A stretch of DNA of 64,000 nt from Acanthosoma haemorrhoidale (GCA_930367205.1 OV884014.1:77045104-77109103), one strand, 5' to 3'. Counted from the stretch's first letter, positions 24,859 through 37,987 are shown. The notes: a model not told the origin generated them from the letters alone. Made by a program: numbers and translations.

Positions 24859-25723
24859 TGTTGTGTCAACATCTTCACCACGAATTAATAGAAGTTCCCC
24901 TCTTCTCGGCCCAGAAAATATCCACCTATGTTTCCATGTTTTAATAATATAAACCTTCAAAAATCGTCAGTAAAGAGAGGGGGAAACTAGTGTACGAAAC
25001 AGCTGAAGCCACTAGGGGGTGTGGCAGGGCTGCCCCGAGTCTGAGCTGTCTATATAAGGGCCAGATTAGGGCAAAAAAAACAAAAAAAACCTTTTTGCCA
25101 GAATCTCGGAACCCGGCACCTGAAGAACACTGCTCTCTTTCTCTCTCTCTCGCTCTCTGAGCTGGCCCTTACTGCTCTGCTGGAACCATGGCTTTTTTAT
25201 TCATCTCTCTTTGCTAACATCGCTGTTTTAGCCCGGCGTTGTCAGACCCAACATCTTCCTAATGGGATTCTCTGCCTTCGTCTCGCTAAAAACAGCACCT
25301 CCTTGGAAGAGACCTCTTCCTTGCGGACGACGGTCTCCTGGGACCCTACAAACTTTACCTAGTAGTGTCTCCCCCAGCGATCCAGTCTGCCTTTCTCCGG
25401 TTCACATTCGTCTTTGGGATCGGACGGTTTTCGCCTACCCTTGATATCGTGTGTGAATTCTTGGTCATTCCAAGACCACACAAACTACCTATAATACCTA
25501 CCCTGTTCCTCTTCTCCTGAACATAGTGCACTGACGGGGCACATCTTCTAAGATCTTATGGAGTCAGATCAATACGAATAAAGCTGCCCGCCGACTAGGC
25601 CACCAGCAAAGTCAAAGACCACAGGTCCACCTATTTTATCTCTTTCTCGACGCTCGCCGGAAAGCGGCCGGGTTGTAGAGATCCTATCCCACGGCAGGCG
25701 TCCTCCCTTGGGGCGACCCGACA
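24859..25723 (+). mobile_element. LTR-like element (possible solo LTR) nested in a LINE copy
   Basis: The segment is absent from the matching point of the LINE at 29255-30225. It starts TGTTGTGTCA and can be read to end in GACA, giving TG...CA termini. It contains a TATA box (TATATAAG at 25051) and an AATAAA at 25577, the usual order in an LTR. A related segment at 37988-38497 starts TGTTGTGCCA and matches the first two thirds. No gag or pol frame lies next to either copy, so a solo LTR is the simplest reading. The target duplication is not clean: the flanks are ATGGG and GTAGG. A CT-rich tract (25136-25158) lies downstream of the TATA box. Confidence 0.6.
25051..25058 (+). promoter_or_regulatory. 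TATA box of the LTR-like element
   Basis: TATATAAG sits 192 bp inside the left end of the LTR-like element, in a GC-richer stretch, and an AATAAA signal follows 526 bp downstream. This spacing suits an LTR U3-R-U5 layout. There is no direct evidence of transcription. Confidence 0.45.
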
Positions 25724-25760
25724 GTAGGTAAAGGTAATGTGGGAACATTTTGCTTTTTAC

Positions 25761-28700
25761 TTCCATAAAGAAGTAGGTAATCCGGTTTAAAAACGGAAAT
25801 CAACTCGCGAAACGTTTACATTTTAACATAAGTTTCCACTTGATCCTCAGCGCCATCAACGCCATCTCCCAACTACAGTGGCAATCCCAGTAGCCTTTAT
25901 CTCTTTGCATATCTTGTGTCATGAATTCATTTCTATAACCCTAACGATAAAAGATATGAGGAGTGAGATGTAGTAAAACATTAACAAAGGAAAATACAAT
26001 TTTGACTCACTTATAACCTGTTACGGTATTCTGTATATTTAGTTTCCATTTCACGTTGTTTTTTTCCGTGATGGGTCGACGGTCTATTGTAACAATCGAT
26101 TTTCAATCATTTTTACAACAATCGATGGTTGAAAGCTCGTTTTTTTTCAGTCAACAGGATTTCTTACCCCTTTAGAACAACGAACCTCTATTATTTGTTC
26201 GATAAACATTACTATTAAAACTAGTTGCGATATTGCAACAAATAATTAGTAATAGTTTTTTTTTTATCCTGCTAGAAATTTACTAATTAATAATATCAAT
26301 TTATGACGTTAAGACGTTAAGACATTAAGACATAACGGTGACATTAAATAGGAAGAAAAAATTACTTTCGATTTAGGCAATAACTTTCGACCAACCGCAG
26401 ATTGAGATTCGCCAAGATCTAGATGTCAGTTTCCACTTTCTGAGCAGGAGATCGCCACAAAACCTTGAGCGAACTACCGGACAATGGCTGACCAAGTAGA
26501 GAGTACCTTGTGCAAGCAAGATCTTCATGTATAATTCACCACTTTCTAGAGGAAGCCTTCAACTGTCCTTCGGTGGTTAGTTCTTTCCACTCGGAGGATC
26601 CCATCATCCACGTAGTTCTTTCGGGCAGTACTCTCAAGTAGATCTCTTCCGTGTAAAGAAGATAACAGCTGTGAGTGGAAAGTTCATAGAGTTCTTCATG
26701 TTCTCAAAATCAAGCATCGATTTGGTCATCATGTAGGGAAACACTAAAACGACCACCAGGCGACACTGTGATTGATGTGATGTAATTCTTCTGAGTTGAA
26801 ACCTAAGGAATATTTTATGTTAGCAAAACAGTACATTATTCACGCTTTTCCATAGCTCTGGTAAGTCAATACTGGTCAGGAGTCGCGGAATATACGATGA
26901 TTTTTAGGGTTATTATCGTAGAACATTTAGACAGACTGGTGAAAGACGATCACCCCGTAACGGAATGAAAGTAGAGGCCCTCTTGATTCGGGCTTTGCTT
27001 TTGGATCCAAATTGGTTGGATGGATTCAATATTGAAGAAACTTTTATAAATAAATTGGTTATTTTTGAGACAAACATCCAAACAATATCAGTCACTGACA
27101 TATAAAATAATTACATACATGATGATAACGTGAAAGTCTTAATAAGCGTCAAAGTATATACACTGACCAATAGCGTGGCGTCATCGCAGACTGTACGATG
27201 CTGTAGTTTTGTTTCGGTTTACTAGCTCATGTGAAACTGTATAAAAAGTTGTTGTTTCTTATTCTAGAAGGAGCAGTTATCTGCACGCCATCGCCAAATA
27301 GTCCTCCCTTTCTTGAGCTATGATTGTATATAATAATCCTATGAGCTAAAATGAAAATATTATCCCAACTGGAACGAAACATACAGCGAAACGATACAGT
27401 GGCGTACACCGGGTATTATACCTTTGGTGTGTATACTTGTCACTTTCTTTATACTTTCCAGAAGGCGATGCTCATCATTGTATTGTTCGGCCAAAACCCA
27501 TGCAGAAATGATTCTCACCTCAGAGAACCATGTTCTTGTTAAAAGAGTAATGGTAAAATATAATAAAATCGTTGGTCAAGGATGAAGTTCCAATTTTGAT
27601 ATTGAATTCGCTAAGCAAACTTTTGACAAATAGACCTTGTATTCTCACCTATAGTAAGCTCGTTTATTTTAAATGTGGTAACCCCAAAATTTATAGATAA
27701 ATGTAAACATAGGAACAATCCAAAAATTCAAAATATTGCCCAAAAAGATAAAATACTCCAACAGAAGGGCTTATGGAATAATTTATTGTACCAAATGGTT
27801 TCCGTTAGCATCTAGTTTTCTTATTTATTGTAATTTATTATTATTTATTATAAACAAATTGATTTGAATTTGAACATTAACTGTTTTCTTGGGAAATCGG
27901 CTAGTTCAAGCCAATATCATTCACATAAAAAAAAACACATTTCCAAAAAGTATGTTGGCCAAGTATGTGATACCTTTTAATAGTGCCTGTCTTATGAATA
28001 TCATGTATTGATGATGTATCATCATAAATATCATGATATATATATTATGAACATCGTGTAACTATGCTGTCCTAAGTTGGAGCCGACAGTAAGAGAGAAA
28101 TCATCCTTCGACGCGCGAACCATGGCCCAATTTTAGCAAGTGTCCTAATTAACCATAGCCCAAGTTCCGAGTGATAAATTCACTTTCCAACGTCGATGAA
28201 AGTACTTCAATTAGCGCTTTGGGCAATAGCTGGCCTATCAATTAACGGCCAATCATTTTTTACGTATCCATTATACGGCATATCATTAGCATGACATGCC
28301 GTATAGTATCATCAGCATCATGGCATCAATTTATTAATCAATCTCAGGAAGCATATCTAACTCATCAGTCTGTTCTTAATGGTAGGTTCATCATTTACTT
28401 TTTTGGCCACTTGAAAAGTGAATCAAGGCAAATATAAAGTTATGGATTTTATACGAGGATATTTGGGTACCATATAAAAAATAAACTTTTTCAGCTAATA
28501 ATAAATTTAAAAAAATGATTATGAGAACATTCTAATGGTTTATTACACCCCGATCTAGTATAAACTACTCGCTCCTTTTTTACTTCTAAGCGTTATAAAA
28601 TCACAGCTGAGAAGCTATTTAAGAATAAACAATAAAGACAAAAAAAAATTCAAAAATATACCAAAAAATAAAGTGTGGCGAGCCAACATTTTTACAATCA

Positions 28701-29254
28701 CTCAATACATTTTTAAGAAACTAATGAGAATTTTCGAATTTCGTATTCTTATCTGCCCGAGTACAGTTCTTATCGTAGAGTTAACATATTTTGATGGTAT
28801 ATGTAATTGGTCCTTGAGTTAGTTGGTTCGGCTTTCATGGCATTGAAACTAGTGAAAGTAAGATAAAATATGTTTATTACATGACATCAGACGAAGGGTT
28901 ATGTGACGAAAGCTGTCTGACTATAAATCCGTCAAGAAACGGCTTAGCGTTAATAGCGATGTTATCTCCTAGTGAAAGTTTGTGGCTACTGCCTTCGTTT
29001 TATTCTCAAGAAATTGTTCCATTGAAAGGGAGTCTGGTTTAGAAAAAACGAGTCAGTGGTTGATCTTATAAATGAGCCTTTATTGATATCGATCACTTCA
29101 TTGGTTATAGTCTACTGTCCAGTAGATCATCTGAAAAATGTAATTTGTAATTAAAAGATTTTTGTTTTCCTTTCTTTCGTTTATAATTCATGGGCTCATT
29201 ACATATTGTTGCCAGAGTGCCTCGAAACGAAAACTTTTTTTTATATTTCAAAAT
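25761..29254. other. Non-coding DNA, no family recognised
   Basis: The stretch at 26400-26765 is GC-balanced, and on the minus strand two frames are open for tens of codons each, separated by stops. I could not match them to a family. GACGTTAAGACGTTAAGACA near 26303 is a short tandem run. The interval near 28000-28320 holds small ATCATGATAT-type palindromes. Confidence 0.45.
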
Positions 29255-30225
29255 CTTTATTATGGTTCTGATTGAGCAATAAGTAATTGAGATAAACGTT
29301 CTCATTCATAGCATATTTACAATTTATTCACTCACTCATTCATACACTATTTACAAACAGCCTAGAGACCTCCCAAATGCACATGATTGTCACCTCCCAC
29401 GCATACGAAAGAGGGAGCGTAGTCCCTCACGCTCCGTCACAGGATAAGAGCCAGTGGAGGCTGACCAAGAGCTCGAGAGACACAGCGCTCAGGACATGAT
29501 TGGAGAAGCTGGCCAACGCCACGACTCCTACTGTCACGTATTTAAAGCAGGCCATGAGGCTACTGGTGTTTAAGTCTCCGAGGAGGATTATAGGGACGTA
29601 TGGGGCAGTGTAATGGCTGTGGTTTGGATGGAATTTCATGAACTTGGAAGGGATGAGTTCAAGAATGTAGGGTATTGTAAGAATGTAAGGTCGTTATGGA
29701 GGGTTTTGTTGCTGACGTAACAAGGGACGTTAACTATTGTTTTCAGAACAATAGGTTTGGATAAGACTGATAATCGATTTTTTTGCTGTTTCCCAAAACT
29801 CTAGTCCGTATGTCCAGATTAGCTTTGCTATAACTTTGTAAATTAGTAATTTATTTTCTATTGGGAGATGGGATGTCCTTCGAAGTACTCTGTACAAAGC
29901 GTCTGTTTAGTTCCTGTCTTTTTAGCCTTGTTTGTGGGTTCCATGTCAGCCTTTTGGCCATGGAAGCCTAAATACCGATACTGCCACGGGTACAGGAAGA
30001 TGAAAGGATTAAAAAACAATCTAGTGGAAAGGACTTGCGGCAGAGGCTAACGATAATGTGGGCACATTTTGCTTCATGAACTTTGATCCGCCATTGGCTG
30101 CCATTACTCGATCTCATCAAGGTGTTTTGAAGGTTACGGGATGCTGTATCGGGGACTGGGTGGGGTAACGGGCTTGCAGTGTCTTCTGCAGATGTTCCCA
30201 AAAAGATACTGGGAGTAGAGGAGAC
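29255..30225 (-). mobile_element. Jockey-like LINE copy, longest of the family, with reverse-transcriptase core
   Basis: The 3' end (CTTTATTATGG in + orientation) lies at 29255, and coding runs on the minus strand. Reading from 30225 downward, blocks include LGTSAEDTA (catalytic box, normally F/Y-ADD), WRIKVHEAKCAHII, LTWNPQTRLKRQELNRRF, NLQSYSKANL and a WTYG-LEFWETAKKS-like block; FLQYPTFLNSSLPS then leads to the C-terminus near 29580. This order is diagnostic of Jockey-superfamily reverse transcriptases. The catalytic box has an extra change (AED for ADD), and stops and frame changes are present. The 5' half, including the endonuclease, is absent. This copy serves as the reference for the shorter fragments. 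Confidence 0.82.
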
Positions 30226-32492
30226 ATCAGCGGTGTAAATTCGTTATTATTCGCAGACATTTATTCTGTGTTCTTGGAACCTAAGGCAGTTACTACTACT
30301 GGTCCATAACCCAGGATGGTCATGCTTAGGAACGATAGTTAATCTTTGTTTGTGGTCGATGACTGGGTATTTTACAGTTATGTACTTACATGCCAATAAT
30401 ATAAAAACTGCATGTCTCGGTAGATGATGGTTCATCCTTGTCTTAGACGTACTTGTATAGTTCTCTGCATTGCCTGCAAATATAAACTTTAACTCAGAGA
30501 ATATGTCCCATGATTGATAGGTATTCTGTGTCACAACAATAAAGTGTTTCTCCCTCTAGAGGCATGCCATTTCAGTTTCATAAAACCACTTTCCTCGGTG
30601 GAAGGCCCTTCCATTGAAACCTGCCATTAATGGCAAACTTCAGCTTTGAATGTTGACCCTTTCTACGATGTGCTGGTTAGTGGTTACTGAGGCCCAAGTG
30701 AATGACTTTTAGTGACTAATAATAATAGAGCTAATGACTGACGACTAACAATAGAGGGATGCGCACGCCCCTCCATAGCGCACCTGTGGTTTTCCCTTTC
30801 GCGGCGAAAGCACCCTCCCCCGCGCTCCAGTTGCTCCATCAGCCGGCCACGGGCCACTACTGGCACCTCCCAGCATGGACCTTAACCCCTTCTATCTGTG
30901 CGTATTATGTATATGTATATATAGTAGCATATATATGTATGTACATAGTGGATATAGTGGATAGTGTCTGTGAAGTGGATACAGGTAATGTGTCAGGATA
31001 TAGCCTACGCGTAGGTAAGCGATTAAGTATTGTTTTTGTTTGCTGCATAGTTTGACTTTAGAATACATGTGAAATTCCCGGTAATATTTTGAAAAACGAA
31101 AGCTTCGTCTCTTTAAATCACAAATACGTCAATATTCCATGTTGTTTTGCTATCCAAGACATTATAAGATTTATTTAAAAGAAAACCATGTGGAACTTCC
31201 AACGAGGCCGAACCACAAAAACCACGTTTTTGATACGTTTGTGTCTTCCTGCCATGGCCTCTGTTCCCTGTTCAATCTGCAGATACTCAAGTACTGAGTT
31301 CTGCAGAAATTTTATATAGAGGCTTCAAATGAAGACTCCACTATGTGTCACTAAGAACTCATACAATGTAGTCAACCAGATAAACAATGTCCAAAGCAAG
31401 AAGCCATCTAGAAAAAATAGTGAAATTGACATTTTTTGAACGTAAATTGTTGTTTGTTTCTTGGGATTTATTTTGGCGTAAAAAGCAGGTCATCAAAGCC
31501 GTTGTTTAAGCTCAAAACTCAACACGAAGTTTGTTGTTGGTTTTATGTTGTTTGAGAAGTTATCGTTTTTTCTCGTAGAAATGTGGGTATGGCAGTTTCT
31601 CATTTTGAACCCAGAGTAAATAAGATCGTTTGTTTATTCTTTTTTCCGTAAAAAAATAACCATTCGATTTTTCCATGATTGTATCATTTTGACATTGATT
31701 TTTTATACATTATATTGTTCTATGCTTCCCTACGAAGAACTCTTTAAGATCATAATGAAAATTGCTTTATTGTATAAATGAACATGTTCCATATTTATTA
31801 ATTTGGCTAAAGAGTACTCATAAAACTTTATTTTTTGTAAAATACATTTTTTGTTCGCCTAACTGTAGAATCACGAACTGTCAGGAGAATCGCCACGTGA
31901 AATTTTAGCACTCTATGTCTTGTTAATATGAAAAAAACTGATAACTACCATGATAATGAGAATCACCATCCATAATGTCAGCTTCCTAGTCCTTATCATT
32001 CTTGAGATACAGTGATGAGTCAATAATTGGTGGTTGAATTAGTTTAGTTTCTTTGAAATAAAATGTGCCCCATATTGATTATATTTTGCACATGATATAA
32101 TATAGGAGGAAGTACGCAAAACAATATAATAAATAAATAAGCCGGTATGAATTATGTACAGTTTTCGTTTTTACTTTCTCAAATCATAGCTAAGACGCTG
32201 TTTAAGAAGCTCTGAATATTTCAAATGGTTAAAGGCACATTGAGCAACAGTATTAAAATAGAATTGTGAAAAAAAAAATGGTTTTAAAAGTAATAAATAC
32301 TTTTATATTCGTACAAAAACTAAAAATAAAAAATGAGTATGAGAACTGAGCCGGTCGTAAAGTGAGGAGCGTGTATGTAGCAGCCCGGGTTAAATTATAA
32401 AAAAAATATACTATAATTTTAGATGAGTTATATATACCACATAAACAATTGGAAAAATTTTGAGGTGACAGGTTAGTCGAAAGCGCTGTTCA
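30226..32492. other. Non-coding DNA; GC-rich patch at 30740-30890
   Basis: The patch at 30740-30890 has balanced composition and a short frame on each strand, none recognisable. TA-rich microsatellite-like sequence follows at 30905-30960. The rest is AT-rich and featureless to my reading. Confidence 0.45.
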
Positions 32493-32720
32493 CTTTATTG
32501 TGCAATAATTACAATCTGCCTTTTATAAGGCAATAATAATACAGATAAATGATCTCATTCATACCATATTTACAGTCATCATTCACTCGCTCATTCATAC
32601 AATAGGACATGATTGGAGAAACTGGCCATTGCCAGGACTCCCGCTGTCACGCGATTATAGCAGGTCACGAGGCCACTGCCGTTTCAGTCTCCGAGGAGGA
32701 TTATAGGGATGAGTTGTGGA
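32493..32720 (-). mobile_element. Jockey-like LINE 3' fragment with internal deletion
   Basis: Starts CTTTATTGTGCAATAATTAC, continues through CATTCATACCATATTTACAG, then jumps at about 32602 to GGACATGATTGGAGAAACTG and ends near the CTCCGAGGAGGATTATAGGG block. The block order matches the other minus-strand copies, but the segment between the 3' UTR and GGACATGATT is missing. Confidence 0.75.
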
Positions 32721-34140
32721 AAGAATAAAGCGGTTTTATAATGAGTAAATTTTAATATCTTTTTTGGGCCGATTGTTTACAATTTTGGTTTATTGCTTTA
32801 TTAATCGTGAAAATAAATTATTCATGACAAAATTTTATTCGTAAAATAAAACAAATGATAAACCTAGGAATGGTGTGTCTATCATCATATTCGAGTTCGC
32901 CCTCTTCTAAGCTCTGCTTAGCAAGCCTCGGGGCAATTTAAATGATTGCCAGTCATTCCAACCTATCTATGCAACTCCTTGCGATGATTGCAGTCCAGGT
33001 TTTAGCATATGAAGACTGCAGTTCATCATGATCTTTCTCCTTCCTGGTCTGGCCAGAGCTCATTTCCTGCCCAATCGCCTTTCAAAACCGCCTTTCCTAT
33101 CGATGTTACATTTGATTGGAACCAGATCGGTACGAAACAACCCCTCTTGTCGAGGGAGTTCATCGAACTCCATGAGTGGTAGGTAATATTAGAATACACT
33201 GAACAGTGCTGTAACTCCACCAGATATATTATATGCACTTTTTTCTTAACCTATCACAAAGCATCTATCCAAGGAGTCCTGAGGTTTGCAATGTCATTCG
33301 TATTGATAATAATAAACTGATCCTAATTTTTTTTGCAAATAATTATTTTTCTTATATCATTCATGGTTTAAATAGTACTTTTAGTAATAGAAAAATAGTA
33401 ACATCTGTAAAAGTGAAAAATTGAGATCTAAAGTCCAAGTATGAACCTAAATGATTGCGAAACAAATCGTATTTTCGGCAAATAAAAAAGCTAACATAAG
33501 GAAAAATCATTGGAAACGGCTTCAACGACACAAAGTATGGGAGTTCTATTGTTTGCTCACAAAACTGTATTTTTTAGAATACTTTTGAAATAATTTTAAA
33601 GCAGCTGTCATTATTTACGTTCCTTTAGCTATTTAACTGTTAAATATTAAACAGCTTCTGAGCTGGGATCTAAGAAATCATTTTTATCTCATTTTAACCA
33701 AAAACTAATGACTTATAGGGATTCAATAAATATTTTCATCCTGTATCATTATGATTCGGACACTTATTCACAAATATTGACCATTGACCTCGCACACAAT
33801 ATGAGAGTATCTTAATTCTGAATAGCAGAAAGTGTTAAGAAAGTCTGAAGTATATCAGACTGAATGTGTTTTGCATAAAATAAACGTTGGATCTAGTCGT
33901 ATTAACTTAACCTATTTTGCAGGGAGAAAATTGCCCATTAGCAAGTGCTGCATTTTCTATTGCTTTATAAATAAGTAATAAATAAAAACGTTTACTTGTG
34001 ACTGAGCAAGTTATATATAAAAAAGTAATTAATAAAATGTAAAAATTTATTCATAACTTGGTGAAGTACTGCAATACGTGACGCATCGTACCTCCGTATA
34101 AAGGTATCACAATTTCGTTTTATCACGCTTCAACGACAAC
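32721..34140. other. AT-rich non-coding DNA
   Basis: A 70-codon minus-strand frame at 33026-33238 shows no known motif. Nothing else was recognised. Confidence 0.5.
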
Positions 34141-34390
34141 CTTTATTGCGATCATATTATATCATCTGCTTTATTGGGCAATAAGTAATTGTGATCAATG
34201 ATCTTTTCTTTACAGTTCTTCATTCATACAATATTTAAAAACAGCTCAGGGGCCTTCCAAGACCGTATGGTTGTCACCTCCCTCCCATGCGAAAGAGGGA
34301 GCGGAGTCTTGGGAAGTCCCCCACGCTCCTCCTTCAGCCCCGCGTCACCGAGTCAGACCAAAAGAGCTACACGCGCTCAGGACATAATAT
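34141..34390 (-). mobile_element. Jockey-like LINE 3' fragment
   Basis: Starts CTTTATTGCGATCATATTAT and carries CTTTATTGGGCAATAAGTAA and the GCGAAAGAGGGAGCGGAGTC block, then ends near GCTCAGGACATAATATCAC. It is a 5'-truncated, minus-strand copy of the same family as 29255-30225. Confidence 0.78.
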
Positions 34391-36053
34391 CACAAATTAA
34401 AATTAATAACACAACTGTTTAATGATTATTGGTTTAATACCAGAAAAGATAATAAATAAACAACGGTTTGTAAATAAACATGCATACATAACTACAGGCT
34501 CACACAATTAGACTCACACGCAATGCGCACTTTAACTCCTTCAAGTTTAGTTTTTGATTTCACACAGGTACATTTTTTGTTTATCTATAGCTTAATGATC
34601 TATTTGATATGGAAAATACACTGTACTTTCGTGAACCAACAAACGAGATATTTAATTTGACACCCTTCAAAAGGTGTTAAGAATTTATTTATTTTTTAAT
34701 TACAAGTAATTGATAAATGACTCTTCATTACCTTGTATGGGGCTGCTTTCACTTTTAGCACCTTTAGGGCATCAACTATAGCATAATATCATCCCTCTAC
34801 AAGAAACAAAAGGTTGCATAAAAATAGCGAATATAACTCTAATGACTATTTTTTTTAAAGAAGCAATGTCAATTATTCATTACAGCATCAAATTAAAGAA
34901 ATCGAAGCCCTTACTAATAAATGTATCATTTGTTGGGACTATGATAAAAAACAAAATCATTAAAACGCTTTCCTAGCCGTAACGAATTATTTTTGTGCTG
35001 CATCAAACTTGTAAATTTTCATCATGTAATTCTTTTGAGTTTACATGTAAATATATTTAAAACTATACAATATATTGTATGCTACAAAAATCAATTGTGC
35101 GACTTGTAATATTAAATACAAGTCCGTGAGTCTACTCCATTTATGGATGCACTAAATAGGTAAGCTGTAGTCAAAACAATGATTATCCTACCATTAAGAC
35201 TCGCCCACCACATCCCCCAAAGTTAGTATCATACAATACCTAATAGTACCAACCTTGCCCATAAGAGACATGCATTGTTCCGTCACTTTCGAATCTCCAT
35301 CGTGCACCGTAACTCCTTTAACAGCGGTAATCTGCCTGCCCCCTGGGGCAGTGCTTTCACACTTTTACTCATTCTTTTCCGCTAGAGATGTAAATCGTAT
35401 CATTTTCGCAAAACGTTTTCGCGGCCTAATAACACCTGATAACATGTTGCCTATTTCATATATGGGAGCTGATGAAATGTCTTGTTTATTCCTTGGTATA
35501 TGTAGTATTTATCATATATGATTACGATCTGCATATCATGGAACAGGAAACTATAATTAAACCATGCTTTCAGTGTGAAATTTATGTATAAAGACAATTC
35601 TGACAATAGTTGAGTCGGCCGCGAAATCTTATTACATGTCAGACTTAGAAATCATGGGCATTTTTAAGTGCTTCAGGATAAAGTTTTTTAAATGCTTGTT
35701 AAGTTTTTTGTTTGTTAAAGTTATTACCGGCCCCCTCAGTGTCCTACATGTTTTGTCCTAGCTCTTATGTTCAGGAGATAGGAATCATAATCAATCATAG
35801 GAATCATATTTTACTTCAGTGTGGGGGAGAAGGTGAGGTGGCGTATGTGATGATAAGATTAGAGAAAAAATGGCAGGATAGCTGAGGAAAGGATTTAAAG
35901 ACCATTATAAATACCTTATTCAGTGAGTGAATAAAGAAAGGAATAAGCGATGCTGGCCCACTGGGTCTACTAGACTAGATTACTCTACTTGTATCTTCAC
36001 CATAGAGCAATTGAACGAGTACCATGAGTTAAAAGAAATTAATTGACATAATA
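34391..36053. other. AT-rich non-coding DNA
   Basis: An 88-codon frame at 35255-35521 shows no known motif or splice borders. The short dispersed motif at 34643 is described under 14881-14925. Nothing else was recognised. Confidence 0.5.
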
Positions 36054-36915
36054 CATTGGGCTGGGAAGAAAGTGATTTCGGTTTGCACCAGTACATAGCA
36101 TTATGTTTGTTTCGTTATTCTTTTGTCAATGTTAATTTATTTTCCTTTTGAGATTTGTAGTCGATACCTTTAGGTTCACATAGAAAGAAATTCCGTGTAA
36201 CTTTGTTTACAATGTTTCAGTTGTAACATGGAGTCCAAAAATAAGCATTTTCGACATTTCATAAAGGCAGAAAGCGGCTGAGGCTCACAAAGAGATGTGT
36301 GAAGATTATGGTGTCGATTGTTTAAGAGAACGCACGTGTCAGAATTGGTTTACAAAATTTCTTTCTGGAGATTTTTCACTACAAGATGACCAACGTTCTG
36401 GACGACCTTCTGAAGTTGATAATGACAAAATGAAAGCCATAATTGAATCGAATCGTCATATAACTGTGAGAGAGATCGCAAAACAGTTAAATGTACCACA
36501 CACAACAATTGAAAATCATATAAGACATCTTGTGCACTTGTTAAGAAGCTCGATATTTGGATTTCACCATGACAATGCACATATTTAGCAACACATAAGA
36601 AACTATTGGAGCTTGGTTGGGAATTGATGTCGCATCCCCCATACAGCACGGACCTTGCACCATCGGAGAATTATTTATTTCGAACTTTACAAAACTTCTT
36701 AAATGGTAAAGATTTCAGCAATAACGATGACCTCAAATCGCAGTTTTTTGCTGATAAGGACCAGAAGTTCTATGAGCGCGGGATCATGAAGTTACCAGAA
36801 AGATCATCGTACAGAATGGAGGATATTTGACTGATTAAAGTTCATTTTTTGTTCAGAAAAAATTGAGTTTTATTTCACACTAAAAAACCGAAATTACTTT
36901 CTTGCTACCTCAATG
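36054..36915 (+). mobile_element. Internally deleted mariner element, mellifera-like
   Basis: The TIRs run CATTGGGCTGGGAAGAAAGT on the left and CATTGAGGTAGCAAGAAAGT on the right arm read inward, continuing into (A/G)ATTTCGGTTT. The left flank ends in TA; the right flank is less clear. Transposase begins at ATG 36228 (MESKNKHFRHF). After a frame change it continues with RTCQNWFTKF, GDFSLQDDQRSGRP and ITVREIAKQLNVPHTT, the mariner N-terminal helix-turn-helix region. A frame change gives VKKLDIWI near 36540, and the frame then drops directly into the C-terminal FHHDNA block. LGWELMSHPPYSTDLAPSEN and FYERGIMKLPER follow. Roughly 150 residues, including the first catalytic aspartate, are missing. 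The third catalytic position reads E in APSEN, where mariners normally have D. Confidence 0.9.
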
Positions 36916-37724
36916 CTTACACTGTTTCAACAATCTCATAGATATATGCTTAGAAACGAAAAAAAAAGTTTAGAAAAACATTGGCATGTTTTTACACTGG
37001 ATTAGGCATTCCATTTTTTCTTTTTTTGTTGAATTTGTAAATCATGAATGAATAAAACCTTTTCTTTTAAACATTGTGCAGCTCATAACCTTACTTTCTA
37101 ATTATTTACCCATCAGGATCAGGTACCAAAAGCATAATCAGTTTTATCTTTTGTTTAGCGGCTTTGGCCAAACATGTTTTTATTTCAATTAAAGTTGGAC
37201 ATAGTTCAATAGGGCAATCAGTCCCAAAGTATACACAAAAACCACCTTGTCATTAAAATAAAGTTTTACTTATTGCTAAATGTAAGGAGATATTATAAAA
37301 TACTCTGTTAAAGAATATCTGATCGATTTATATTGCTCTTGGGATACATTTCATAAATAGCTCTCGCCGCCAGTAAGTAGGATAAACGAGGCCTGTATAA
37401 CTTTGATTTGTAACCGATAACTAGTAACAGGTCGGCACTGCGTATCACTGTAACCGTATTCCCTGTCACTGGTCGAATGCCGAGGGAAAGCTGTGCGAGT
37501 TATAGACTACAGCAGGCAGGGAGAACGTGTTACAGGGTTATTTATAAACCGTAATGGTAACTGCAAGTTATATGCACTATGTAACTGCCAGTTTGAACTA
37601 CACAGACCATTTTTCTGTGACCTAGTGTGTACTTAGTGGGGCATTGGATATTTATAATGTTTTTGGAATAAATCGAAGCGGAAACCTTTTATATTTAACT
37701 GGGATAATTTCGGAACAAAAAAAA
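36916..37724. other. Non-coding DNA, nothing recognised
   Basis: The patch at 37370-37620 is of mixed composition with several GTAAC-type words, without a recognised family or open frame. Confidence 0.45.
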
Positions 37725-37820
37725 CTCACAGTAACGGCATAGTTTATAGTAAAGACTATTCGTACAGGAGCGGTGACTGGAAGATGTACAGAGGCAGGTA
37801 TGGACTAGATGTTGGGAAAT
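37725..37820. repeat. Dispersed repeat shared with 54752-54850
   Basis: AACTCACAGTAACGGCATAG followed by TTTATAGTAAAGACTATTCG aligns with AACTCACAATAATGACATAA followed by TTTACAGTAAAGACTTCATA at 54758. Looser similarity follows for about 50 bp. Both copies are in the same orientation. The type is unknown; this copy lies about 170 bp upstream of the second LTR-like segment. Confidence 0.55.
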
Positions 37821-37987
37821 GACATGAGTTGATATAGGCCTGCTTGATTTTACCTGATGTAAACTTTGTTTGTTCCTTAGAAGGTATTCGGCATAAACAT
37901 TCAACTCTACCTAAAGGACCGGATCCCTGTAAGGTGTTTAAGACCTTCTATGTTCCACTAGGGCTTGGGCCTTTGTGTTATCCCTTC

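Larger units (their letters stand above)
24430..25760 (-). mobile_element. Jockey-like LINE copy, minus strand, split by an LTR-like insertion
   Basis: In + coordinates it begins with the family 3' end CTTTATTGTGATAAAATTAC and continues with CCTTATTGGGCAATAAGTAA. It then runs through the reverse-transcriptase C-terminal blocks, with an internal deletion near 24615-24680, to about 24858. Minus-strand reading gives CLKSCPLVCFDS near 24805-24850. Similarity to the 29255-30225 copy stops there and resumes at about 25724, where the minus strand reads AKCSHITFT, matching the block AKCAHI in the other copy. The break therefore splits one LINE copy around 24859-25723. It is 5'-truncated and inactive. 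Confidence 0.8.

Noticed and set aside
26401..26765. Balanced-composition stretch with long minus-strand frames between stops
   Set aside because: Two frames look equally open and neither matched a family, so no gene call was made.
35255..35521. 88-codon open frame
   Set aside because: No motif, no exon borders, and composition like the flanks.
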